The translations under genes and the position numbers were made by a program. DNA of 64,000 nt from Mugil cephalus (taxonomy: Eukaryota; Chordata; Actinopteri; Mugiliformes; Mugilidae): positions 29,934,322-29,998,321 of the forward strand of contig NC_061771.1 of assembly GCF_022458985.1 (NCBI RefSeq), read 5' to 3'. Positions 45,056 through 55,364 of this stretch are shown piece by piece. The notes below the pieces were generated by a model. The model saw only the letters and a list, made by a program, of their open reading frames with translations. It did not search any database and was not told the DNA's origin. Numbering within the stretch: the first letter of the stretch is position 1; the number at the start of each line of letters is the position of its first letter.

Positions 45056-46934
45056 CCTTGTGCAAAAAAAAAAGTTTGAATCTTGGAACATTGGGCATCA
45101 AGGCGCTGGAATCCCACGGCTAATCAGAAAAACATGAAGATGCCATAAAATGCCAGCAGCAGACGCTTTCAATCAGCCAGTATTATTCCACATCAGGATC
45201 TGGAGCATCGAGGTCCAGCGCGACCCAGTCTGCTACAACTCCAGTTGACCTGTGGACAGCGTTTGGGTCTACGCCCACACTAAAAGAGGAGGTGCTCTGG
45301 ACTCTTCACACGGTGGTTAAGCACCAGTCATATACTGGCAATGACAACATTGATGAGCTGTTCTAGACCATGTTTCCGGATTCTGACATGGAGAAAAAAG
45401 TGCGGAAAAGACGAGATGGACGAGACGTTGAAGATGAAGCGATTTGGATCAGCCCATTTCACCAAGAGAGACCTCATCTCCAAAGTTAAGGGCCCGTTCG
45501 TGCTGACGTTCGACCAAAGTCTGAGTCAAAGGAACAAGACCAAGCAGTTGGACCTGCACGTACGTTTTGGGAAGGCGAGCGGGTCCAGTCAAGGTACCTG
45601 GGGTCCCAGTTTATGGAATGTGACAGCTCAGGACGTACTGAAACATGTCAAAGTAAGTAAAGTGTTTTAGTAGCGAGCGTTGCATGAGTCTTCTTCTTAT
45701 CAGCAGCACAGTACTAGATATGATACCAGAAGTAACAGAATAAGACTCAGGACAGTAACTTGAACTATAAAACTGCAAAGATTTATTTTCATCTCAGGAG
45801 TGTGGACCAACTTAACCTCAGGAGCCTAGTGTCCGTCTCAATGGATGGGCCCAATGAACTTAAAACAGTTTGAACTTTTCCAACAAGAGGATGCAGAACT
45901 GTATGGAGGTGCTCAGCTTGTTTCTGTGCGTAGCTGTGGACTGCACACGTCGCATAGTTCTTTGAAAAGTGGCTTCACCATGTGGCAGCTGGACAAACTT
46001 GTGAGAGCCGTGCACACACTGTTCCACAACGTACCAGCAAGGAGAGAAGACCACAGCGCACAAAAGACTACAGCGTCGTCACAAAATCCACCATGTTGCC
46101 CTCACCGTTTTGTGGTCATCGGTGGATTGAGAACCTGCCTGTGGTAGAGAGGGATGTTGCAGTCTGGCCATCACTTCAGCAGTATATGGAAGCAGTGAGA
46201 AGAAAGAAAGTCCCCAACCCCGGGACATGCGTCCTTTGACACTGTTCCAAACTGCCCTGAAAGATCCACTCATCTTGGCCAAAGCTACAATTCTACATGA
46301 CTATTGCCAGGACGTTTGATGCCTTTTTTGAAGAGCTATCAAACAGACGAGCCAAGTTGTAGCCTTTCTTCATTAAAGACTTGGCTGAGCTGATTAAGGT
46401 AATGATTTCTATGGGTAGCACACCACATCATCACCACAACATTCCTGTCACTACAGATTAGACCTAATTGATGTGACACTGTGTCATTGAAGAACAGCTA
46501 CATCCGTCAGTTTCTGTTCATGCATTAGGATTTGATGACGACACGTTGTGGTAAATGTGGATACAGTTGACTTGTGTTTACTTTTGAGGTTGTCTTTTGA
46601 CAGGGTCTACTCAGGTGCTTCATCAAGAGAGACGTCCTGCAGGACATCAGCACACTGCAGCTAACCAACCTGGATGTAGCTGATGAGAAGAACTGGCACC
46701 AGCTAAAGGACACTGACATTGGCTTGGGTGCTGAGTCAGCCCTCAAGGTAGTGTGACCATTTCTAAAGATCATTTCATGAATTGTAGTCAGGATGCAAGT
46801 AGCACACATCATTTTATTCTACGTACCATTTCCAGCTTATTCCCCTTTTCAGAGCAGCAGCAGCTCAGAGCTCAGAGTCCTTGAGTTTAGAATGGACTGC
46901 ATTGATGTCCAGCTTGTTCAGGTGTTGTTGCAGG
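45056..46934 (+). pseudogene. hAT-transposase-like fish gene with introns
   Basis: I recognise a fish-specific family of hAT-derived proteins, often annotated as uncharacterised. Exon 1 (about 45075-45651) gives T-L-G-I-K-A-L-E-S-H (BED-finger-like), A-H-F-T-K-R-D-L-I-S-K and F-V-L-T-F-D-Q-S-L-S-Q. Exon 2 (about 45797-46400) gives M-D-G-P-N, Y-G-G-A-Q-L-V-S-V-R-S-C-G-L-H, V-P-A-R-R-E-D, H-R-W-I-E-N-L-P-V-V-E-R and D-L-A-E-L-I-K. Exon 3 (about 46603-46747) gives C-F-I-K-R-D-V-L-Q-D-I and I-G-L-G-A-E-S-A-L-K. Exon 4 (about 46853-46934) gives L-E-F-R-M-D-C-I-D-V. Introns have GT-AG ends. Single-base shifts near 46060 and 46230 break exon 2. The 3' end is missing. It could be a transposon relic or a domesticated gene copy. 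Confidence 0.7.
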
Positions 46935-47555
46935 TATTTTCCTGGTGCGTCTTTAAAGTTGTCGTCACTTAGATGAGCTCTGAAACAGTCACTGGTTGAT
47001 ATGGAAACTGTTTTCTGTTTACATGTCCCTTATACACTGTGATAAGTCAGAGTGGTAATAACTTGGATCAGAAGAGGAATGTCTCTGGTTTCACGCATCA
47101 ACATATGTGCAACATCCCTCCTAAACACGTGCACACATACATGTATTTATTCTACCTGCTGTTTTGCACTGTCTGCATCCTCACCAGCAGAGATGTGTGA
47201 ATATATACATATATTTATATACATGAGCAAACTCATCTCCCATATTTTCTTACTTGAACGTTGCCTTGTTTGTTTGTAACATGTTGTTTTGTATATCTTC
47301 TATATTCTTCTATTTTTATCCTTTAGTCCACCCATATGTGCACTGTCTGTGATGCTGAATGTCTCTGCTGCTGTTAACTAGAAGTTCCCCACTGCAGGAT
47401 GGAGAAAGGAACATCTCATCTTATCTTATCTTATCTTATTATAGAAATATTTTGACACTGATAAAATGACTTCCTGGATTTGTTCTGTGGTTCACATCTA
47501 CAGTTCAGCACATGGTTAATAATCAGTTCTGGTCACATGCTCTGATCTCTTTCAC
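46935..47555. other. Intergenic, shared with 5860-6600 inverted
   Basis: Non-coding in both arms, with the TTATC microsatellite at 47415-47440. Short open frames here mirror those of the left arm and show no known domain. Confidence 0.5.
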
Positions 47556-48245
47556 CTCTACAGCCTCCACAGGTTCATTGGGTTCAGTCCCACAGCTGAA
47601 GAGTTTCTTCTTCCTGGATGGAATCCAAGAAATAAGACGATGGATGAAAACAAATTTAAAAGTAAATGAATGTAAAGTTAAAAAAAACAAACACACTCAC
47701 CTCATACACAGAATCAAAAGAAGCAGAGGAACCAGCACCATCAAAGTTAACCTGATCACATTCAGTTTTACTGGTAATTTTCCTACAAATGAACAAACAC
47801 TGATATGAGATCTTTGTGTCACTAACAGAGTTGATTGTTCAGATCAAGCAAAGAAACAATGAACCGTGTAAAAACATCCTGACAGTAGATGTTGTTGTTT
47901 TAGAATCACTGGAGGTTTTCTCTGTAGTGACTTGTTGATAATCTCTGATGCAGTGAACTGATATTTGAATCTTTATTTACCTGTGACACCAACCAGGTGT
48001 AAGGTGGAGTTATGACGTCCTCTTCTGTTCTGGGCTTCACAGTAATAACTCCCTCTGTGTTTCAGGTCTGAAGTCAGTGATGGTGAAGATCTGTCCTGAA
48101 GCTTTTTGGTGAGTCTTCATTCTCCTTTGTACCAGGTGTAGTTAGCTGCTGAGTTAGCATCATCTGCTACAGGTCAGAGTCCCTGAACTACCCTCCACTA
48201 TCTCACCAGATGGACTCACTGACACAGAGGGAAGCTTTGGAGGAT
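47556..48245 (-). pseudogene. CD22-like receptor: last Ig, TM and first tail exons
   Basis: Minus strand. 48245-47981 (265 nt) is a C2-type Ig exon: D-P-P-K-L-P, L-T-C-S-S-D-A-N, Y-T-W-Y-K, R-G-S-Y-Y-C-E-A-Q-N-R. 47782-47701 (82 nt) is the TM exon with L-T-L-M-V-L-V-P-L-L-L-L-I-L. 47613-47556 (58 nt) is K-K-K-L-F-S-C-G-T-E. Phases join correctly and the TM and tail exons are open. The Ig exon is shifted and has a stop after W-Y-K. The first Ig domains and the ITIM exon are absent; an L1 lies where upstream exons should be. Inverted partner: 5153-5853. Confidence 0.75.
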
Positions 48246-48349
48246 CTGGAGGAGAATTAAAACAAGTCTGTTTTTAGCTAAAATGAGATCAGTTCTTCAA
48301 GGAGCAGAAACAAGTTTCACAAAACCATCCCAGACAGATTCAGACGTTT

Positions 48350-49300
48350 CTTTTGATACGTATGTTTTTTCTGAGTTTTCATGTCAGGAATAGTCAAACA
48401 TGACAACATCACAGCACTTTCAAAAGAGAAATAACACAGCCAGGCTACTGAATCACTTGAGGGGGATCAGCAAATACAATCTTTGCTCTACTCAGTTCAA
48501 ACAGTTTGGTTCCTTGGAAAGCAACTGGTGGTTATATGCCCATCAAACAGAGCATCAGCAAGACGATAAAGTCAAAGTAGAAAGGAGGGGGAGGTCATGA
48601 ATGACCTCCTCGATCGTCAACAACGCCATCCATTTTTCCCATCTTGCGTGATACAGATCCCTTTTCAGTCTGAGCAGGAACGTTAGTCTCTCCATCTGGT
48701 GAGTTTCTTCATTAACCTCTGACCAGTCAGAGTTTGTGGGTGGGTCTGACTGCAGCCACTTACAGGGTCATGTCCAACACATCAGATTGTTTTCAGTTGG
48801 TTCCACAAATTGAATTGCTTCACAATCCCAAACCAGATGTGTAATGTAAAGGAGACAAATGGGTTGAAATGCTCTTGAAATGTTGCCATTAATTTGTTTC
48901 CACCAATCACCGCTTCTATAGGGATGCCCCTGCTTTCCCCTGCCACGTCCCAACACTTTGCCTCATATCCACCATCACACCGGAGAAACACATATTTTAA
49001 CTGGGCAGCAAGATAAAAACTCCTGAGATCAGGGAGAGACATACCAGCCCTTTCTTCTTTAACAGTCAATGTGCTGTATTTAATCCTTGTTTTTTTTTCC
49101 TTCTCCGAATAAAACGCAAAATTTGTTTGTCCCATTCATGAAATTGACTTGTTGGAATTTTAACAGGAAGTGCCTTAAATAGATATAATAGTTTAGGTAA
49201 AATAGACATTTTTATAAGGTCGATTCTTGCACTAAAGCTTAATAATAAAAAAAAAAGCTGTCCAGTTACCAAGATCTTCTTTGATTTTTTGTTTCGTAGT
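48350..49300 (-). pseudogene. LINE-1 ORF2 C-terminal fragment, inverted copy
   Basis: Minus frames 49347-49066 and 49135-48782 give R-I-D-L-I-K-M-S-I-L-P-K-L-L-Y-L-F, I-P-T-S-Q-F-H-E-W-D-K, then G-M-S-L-P-D-L-R-S-F-Y-L-A-A-Q-L, the conserved region after the L1 reverse transcriptase domain. One shift divides the frames. It is clearer than the left-arm copy but lacks about 730 bases that copy retains. Confidence 0.82.
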
Positions 49301-49317
49301 ACCATGCACTCATGCAC

Positions 49318-49745
49318 CATGAGGCCTCGTGAAGCGTTGCGGCACATTACTCAAACTGTGTTTGATACTGTATCTGTGCTGTATCACTGTGTTGCTCAAT
49401 ACTGACACCTGCTGGATTTTAATCATCATTACAGAGACTCAACTGGTTTACTGATTCAATGACCAAGTATATACAATTTTTTAAGTTATTGTATTTAATT
49501 CCGTGTGCTATATTGTTTATATCTTCATCTAAGCTTAAAATGTTGATGACATTTTTTTTTTTTTTTTTTAAATGTACAGGGAATATTGCTTTCTCTGCCA
49601 GCCAGGTATCTCTGGACCTCAATAATTGAATCGACTGTGGCGTTGGTTATTTAAAAAACAACAAATTTGCATTTTGGTTTTAGTCATCAATTACAAATCA
49701 GTACAAGATTTGTAAGAACGTAAATGCACAAATAAGCTGATAAAA
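49318..49745 (-). mobile_element. hAT-type terminal module, copy 3
   Basis: Begins CCATGAGGCCTCGTGAAGCG as in copy 2 and again lacks the final bases. It joins L1 sequence here instead of Penelope sequence. Contains a T-tract at 49551-49569. Confidence 0.55.
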
Positions 49746-51440
49746 CTGAATAATTAGGAGGGCGAAGAGCGGTACATAAAAGAAGAGCAGGAGAATAAGA
49801 TAAGAAAAAGAATAAAAATTGCAAAAGTGAGTAAAAAAAACTGCATATGATCTACAACGGCAGGTCTGCTGCCAGTAACATGAGAGAGATGGATTGTGGA
49901 AAATAATATCAAGACCAATATGTAAAAAAAAAAAACTGTAAAACAGCAGATAAAGTATGACAAATAAATAAATAAAGTGAGACGTGGTTAAAAAAATTTA
50001 ATTAAAAGTGACATTGTAAGTAAAGTGACAAAGTAGTATTGCACAAGAGGTCATGTGATGTTGCACTTGAGTGTAACACAGGAGGCTTAAGTTATTGTAA
50101 CCGTCGTACAGTTCTTAGAGTTCAGGAGGAGAATAACATTGGGAACAAAGGTTGCTCTCCTCCTCTGGGTCTTACAGGCCGGACATCGGAACCTGCGACC
50201 AGACGGCAGCAGCTCAAATGCCGGAAACAGAGCATGGGTTGAGTCCTTGAGAATTTGACGAGCCAGGCCGCTCGCCTGCTGCTCGTACACAGTGCTCAGG
50301 TGGTGAGCAGGGAGTCCAATAGTCTTACAACACACCTTGACAATGTTATGCAGGCGGTTCCTATCCTGAACAGTTACGGAGTGATACCAGCAGCACATGG
50401 AGAAAGTTAAAACACTTTCAATGAATGTGTAATAGAATGTCAGCAAGATGTTCTTACTGACAGAAAAAGAGTTCAGTTTCCTTTGTAGGTTCATCCTCTG
50501 GTGGCACTTCCTCAGGATCCCTTCGGTGTTGGAAGAGAACCTCAGTTGGCAGTGCAGGATGGTTCCCAGGTATCTGTATTCCCCAACTGTCTCGACCGGA
50601 GAACCGTGGACCATAGTGGTGACAGCTGCCGCCAGTTCCCTTTGGCTGCTGGAGAAGGTCACCACCATCTCCCTCGTTTTGCTGACATTCAGCTCCAGGG
50701 AGGAAGAGTCACACCACTCTGTGAACTGCTGCAGAGCGGGTCCATGGTGGAGGGAGGGACCGGACAGGAGGGACAGGAAAACTGTGTCGTCAGCAAACTT
50801 CACCAGGTCACAGTTGGGGTGCGTTGATCTGCACTTCGTCGGTGTACAGGATGAAAGGCAGCGGAGAAAGCACACAGCCTTGTGGGGAGCCAGTGGAGGT
50901 GGTGAGGAGATCAGACAGGTTATTGTTGGTTGGTCAGAAAGTCCAGGATCCAGAGGATGAGCTGGCTGCTCAAGTTGAAGTTCCGCTGGAGTCTCTCTGC
51001 CAGGATGTGCGGTTGCAGGGTGTTGAAGGCCGAGGAGAAGTCAGCAAACAGGAGTCTGGTGGAGGTGTTGGGAAGCTCCAGGTGTCTGTGGATGGTGTCG
51101 ATGATGAAGGCTTTGGCATCGTCCACACCTTTGCGGCTTTGATGTGCAAATTGGAGCGGGTCGAGTTGTGAGTTGGTCAGAATGAGAATGTGTTGCCTGA
51201 CTAGCCTCTCCATAGCCTTCATCACCTGGGAGCAGAGGGCCACTGGGCGCAGGTCGTTCAGGGCCCTGGGGGGGCTTCTCTTGGGAATGGGGACGATGGT
51301 TGAGTGTTTCCAAACATTGAGGACAGTTTCTGTGCTGATGGAGGTCTGGAACAGTTTCTGGAAGACACTCACTAACTGGTCCGCACAGAGACTGAGGACC
51401 CGACCACTGATGTTATCGGCTCCAGGTGCATTGTTAGCTT
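49746..51440 (-). pseudogene. CR1/L2-like LINE reverse transcriptase, best copy
   Basis: Two long minus frames. 51372-50920 gives K-H-S-T-I-V-P-I-P-K, D-L-R-P-V-A-L, V-M-K-A-M-E-R and L-L-F-A-D-F-S-S-A-F-N-T. 50875-50087 gives L-V-K-F-A-D-D-T (catalytic Asp pair), W-C-D-S-S-S-L-E-L-N-V-S-K-T, Y-R-Y-L-G-T-I-L and C-P-A-C-K-T-Q-R-R near the C-terminus. A shift near 50900 separates them, and the segment with the S-P-L-L/L-Y-T turn falls at the break. The AT-rich 3' UTR covers 49746-50090. The 5' endonuclease domain is absent. Confidence 0.85.
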
Positions 51441-51539
51441 TGGATCTCCGACCAAAGTTTAAAGTTGTAAGTTGTTCACACGCAGGCGAGACACGAGGAG
51501 GAGGAGGAGGAGGAGAAGGGTTGAGTTGTTCACTGATGT

Positions 51540-52250
51540 GAAATAAATTGATTAGTGAACTTTTTCAACATGTGGATTCAAGTCCAAGTGAAGTCACAGT
51601 CATTGGTGTTAAAGTTCAAGTCAAGATGTAAGTCTTTTTATGTGTTGTCGAGTCTAATGTCATCAAATTAACGAGTGTTAGTTACTATGGAAACGACGTC
51701 ACAATGGCGTAACGTCACGGCAGGAGCCGAGGTTTTAAATAGAGGCTCTCTGGTGATGGCCTTCAACATCCTCTCTCATCCAGAGGACAAAGGGCCCCAA
51801 TGACCACGAGGAAGGAGGGAAGCCCGGATCTCTGCAGCCGCACCGTTGACATGGAAGCTCAAGGCTCGTCTCAACACCGCTTACCAGATGCCTCGGACAC
51901 AGGCCGAAGCACGCCATGTCAGCTGTTCCCCGGCCAAGAGACCCGATAGGCTCCCTCTGGAGTGTCGGCTCTTCCTGTTGTGTCTTCTGAAGGAGTCGGA
52001 GGATGTTGGCCGACGGAGGCCCTGTGTTTTTACAGGGGGCTCAATCCTTCTTTTTTTAATCAGTTCTCCACCAAACACACAAAATATCAACGTTGGGCGC
52101 CCCACAGGATTCACACTGTCAGAAAAATAATTTATAGTTGTATATTCATGAAGAAAATTGGAGAGGCAAGAAAAAGACCCAGCTATTGCCTCCCTACAAA
52201 ATTAACACCACAAGGAAAACAAAGAAAATCAGTTCAGGGATTAATGTTTA
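51540..52250 (+). repeat. Left arm of the inner palindrome
   Basis: Matches 54360-55140 on the minus strand over its whole length. Contains a short frame starting ATG at 51800 and a longer one at 51962-52357 (131 codons) whose counterpart at 54635-54225 (136 codons) is also open. No known domain. Includes GGGCGCCCAACGT (complement at 52090-52102), discussed as a possible primer-binding site. Confidence 0.6.
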
Positions 52251-53240
52251 TTTTAAGTTTAACAAAGGTTGATTACAGCTTCAATCCTCAGATATTCAAA
52301 TATATCAGTAAGAAAACAAAGAAAATCAGTTCAGTTTTTTTATCTAAAGTGTCATGATGTTCAGACTTTGGCCTGAGATGATTTGATTTGTTTGCTGTGG
52401 CTCAGTTGTTCATTTAAAGCTTTGATTAAAATGTTAAACAATAGAAATGAAATAAACAGTGAATGATAAAATCACATTTCAACACACAAATCACCTAAAA
52501 TTGTTGAATTAGAACAAAATAAAAGACTTCCCTTCACTACTGCCGACCAGGAAATAAACACAGTCCCTCCTTCTTTGTCACGTGTTTAGTTTTATGATGC
52601 AACTGTTGATCCAGGTTCAAACCTGCAGCTACTTCCTGCTCTGAAACATTTTTTCTTTTCCTGCTGTGAAGTGAAGCAGTTCCTCCGTGCAGCTACAAAC
52701 AAGTAAGTAGGCTCTGACCGTTTGTATTCACTGTAGATTATTTACCTGACTGATGGTAGGTCATTCATTCAGATCAGGAAATCAGATCAAATCAAGAGTT
52801 TTAACATTGGCTCCTTTAAACGTTCAACATTAACGTGGAAAATCTCTTCCAGGACTCTTGGTTGTTCAGCACTAGTTAATAAATGTCAGGATAATAAGAG
52901 CAACGTGTGTGTAACTGTAACACGTCTGTGGCGTCTATGACCATGAATGATGTGGATTTTATTGTGATTAGTTTTGTCGTCTGCTCCTCTTCCTGGAACA
53001 AGTCAGAGTCTGATAACTCATCCCTCTTCCTGGAGCAGCTCCACTCATATTTCCTCATGTCTCCTTGTTCCCTCCCCTTTAGATCTCTACATTGAAGATA
53101 GGTGTAAGCAGCATGTGGTGAAGTGTGAGAGCTGACAGGCTCCATTCACTGTACAATCACATGTTGTTCAGATCAGAGCTCAGACTAGTTTCACTTCTAG
53201 CAAACAGAAACTCACACAGTCGTCGACACTGAGAGGTGAA
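52251..53240 (+). other. finTRIM copy 4 promoter region and 5' UTR intron
   Basis: Same flank as copies 2 and 3 without the MITE. Donor GTAAGT at about 52703 and acceptor CCCCTTTAG at about 53082 are conserved. Confidence 0.6.
53187..53198 (+). promoter_or_regulatory. IRF-like element upstream of finTRIM copy 4
   Basis: AGTTTCACTTCT, 43 bases before the ATG, as in copies 2 and 3. Confidence 0.35.
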
Positions 53241-53406
53241 ATGGAGCAGAAAGGAGTTCAGCTGGACAGAGAAACCTTCTCTTGTTCCATCTGTCTGGAT
53301 CCACTGAAGGATCCTGTGACTATTCACTGTGGACCAACACTGCATGAACTGTATTAAAAGCCACTGGGATGGAGAGACCAGAAGGAATCTACAGCGCCCT
53401 CAGTGC
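53241..53406 (+). pseudogene. finTRIM copy 4, RING start only, cut by gap
   Basis: ATG at 53241; [22 protein letters not shown], then H-C-G with small deletions just after (GGACCAACACTGCATG against GGACACAGCTACTGCATG in copy 2) that break the frame before the second zinc pair. The N gap follows at 53407. After the gap the sequence is the inverted 5' flank, not the rest of the gene. Confidence 0.75.
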
Positions 53407-53906
53407 NNNNNNNNNNNNNNNNNNNNNNNNNNNNNNNNNNNNNNNNNNNNNNNNNNNNNNNNNNNNNNNNNNNNNNNNNNNNNNNNNNNNNNNNNNNNNN
53501 NNNNNNNNNNNNNNNNNNNNNNNNNNNNNNNNNNNNNNNNNNNNNNNNNNNNNNNNNNNNNNNNNNNNNNNNNNNNNNNNNNNNNNNNNNNNNNNNNNNN
53601 NNNNNNNNNNNNNNNNNNNNNNNNNNNNNNNNNNNNNNNNNNNNNNNNNNNNNNNNNNNNNNNNNNNNNNNNNNNNNNNNNNNNNNNNNNNNNNNNNNNN
53701 NNNNNNNNNNNNNNNNNNNNNNNNNNNNNNNNNNNNNNNNNNNNNNNNNNNNNNNNNNNNNNNNNNNNNNNNNNNNNNNNNNNNNNNNNNNNNNNNNNNN
53801 NNNNNNNNNNNNNNNNNNNNNNNNNNNNNNNNNNNNNNNNNNNNNNNNNNNNNNNNNNNNNNNNNNNNNNNNNNNNNNNNNNNNNNNNNNNNNNNNNNNN
53901 NNNNNN
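53407..53906. other. Assembly gap, 500 N
   Basis: Exactly 500 N, at the centre of an inverted repeat. The true distance and even the join are uncertain. Confidence 0.98.
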
Positions 53907-55140
53907 AGCTGCACGGGGGAACTGCTTCACTTCACAGCAGGAAAAGAAAAAATGTTTCAGAGCAGGAAAGTAGCTGCAGGTTTGAACCTCGATCAACAGT
54001 TGCATCATAAAACTAAACACGTGACAAAGAAGGAGGGACTGTGTTTATTTCCTGGTCAGCAGTAGTGAAGGGAAGTCTTTTATTTTGTTCTAATTCAACA
54101 ATTATGAATGATTTGTGTGTTGAAATGTGATTTTATCTTCACTGTTTATTTCATTTCTACTGTTTAACATTTTAATCAAAGCTTTAAATGAACAACTGAG
54201 CCACAGCAAACAAATCAAATCAACTCAGGCTAAAGTCTGAACATCATGACACTTAAAAAAAACTGAACTGATTTTCTTTGTTTTCTTACTGATATATTTG
54301 AATATCTGAGGATTGAAGCTGTAATCAACCTTTGTTGTACTTAAAAGAAACATTAATCCCTGAACTGATTTTCTTTGTTTTCCTTGTGGTGTTAATTTAG
54401 TAGGGAGGCAATAGCTGGGTCTTTTTCTTGCCTCTCCAATTATCTTCATGAATATAAAACTATAAATTATTTTTCTGACAGTGTGAATCCTGTCTGGCGC
54501 CCAACGTTGATATTTTGTGTGTTTGGAGGAGAACTGATTAAAAAAAGAAACAAGGAGCCCCCTGTAAAAACACAGGGCCTCCGTCAGCCAACATCCTCCG
54601 ACTCCTTCAGAAGACACAACAGGAAGAGCCGACACTCCAGAGGGAGCCTATCGGGTCTCTTGGCCGGGGAACAGCTGACATGGCGTTGCTTCGGCCTGTG
54701 TCCGAGGCATCTGGTCAGCGGTGTTGAGACGAGCCTTGAGCTTCCATGTCAACGGTGCGGCTGCAGAGATCCGGGCTTCCCTCCTTCCTCGTGGTCATTG
54801 GGGCCCTTTGTCCTCTGAATGAGAGAGGATGTTGAAGGCCATCACCAGAGAGCCTCTATTTAAAACCTCGGCTCCTGCCGTGACGTTACGCCATCGTGAC
54901 GTCGTTTCCATAGCAACTAATACTCGTTAATTTGATGACATTAGACTCAACAACGTATAAAAAGACTTACATCTTGACTTGAACGTCAACACCAATGACT
55001 GTGACTTCACTCGGACTTGAATCTTGTGACTTGAATCGACATGTTGAAAAAGTGCATTAATCAATTTATTTCACATCAGTGAACAACTCAACCCTCCTCC
55101 TCCTCCTCTCTCTCATTCTCTCTGTTCATGTCTCACCTGT
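53907..55140 (-). repeat. Right arm of the inner palindrome (finTRIM 5' flank inverted)
   Basis: 53907-54250 is the finTRIM upstream region in minus orientation (CTGCTTCACTTCACAGCAGG start). 54250-55140 mirrors 51540-52360. The coding part that should lie at lower coordinates on the minus strand would fall in the gap. Confidence 0.7.
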
Positions 55141-55364
55141 GTGTGTGAGCTACAGTTTCAGCAAAGAAACAAACAAAAAAAATCACTTTATAAAAATGAT
55201 ATCAATGATAATGTCATTCGGCTACAAAAACTATGAACTGGTCAACATGAAACCAATTGCAATACTCAATTTTTACTCTCAGCTTCACCTAGAATAAACA
55301 CCTGTAATACATTTTACATCTTTGGTCGCTTTATTAATAATGAATACATAATCAGGCATGTTAT
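55141..55364. other. No gene recognised
   Basis: Short AT-rich segment between the palindrome and the hAT end. Confidence 0.4.

Noticed and set aside
50448..50960. 170-codon plus frame within the LINE
   Set aside because: Antisense of the reverse transcriptase; the same shadow appears in the other LINE copies.
54495..54507. Reading the TGGCGCCCAACGT site as a tRNA-Lys gene
   Set aside because: Only 13 bases match and no cloverleaf can be formed from the flanks.
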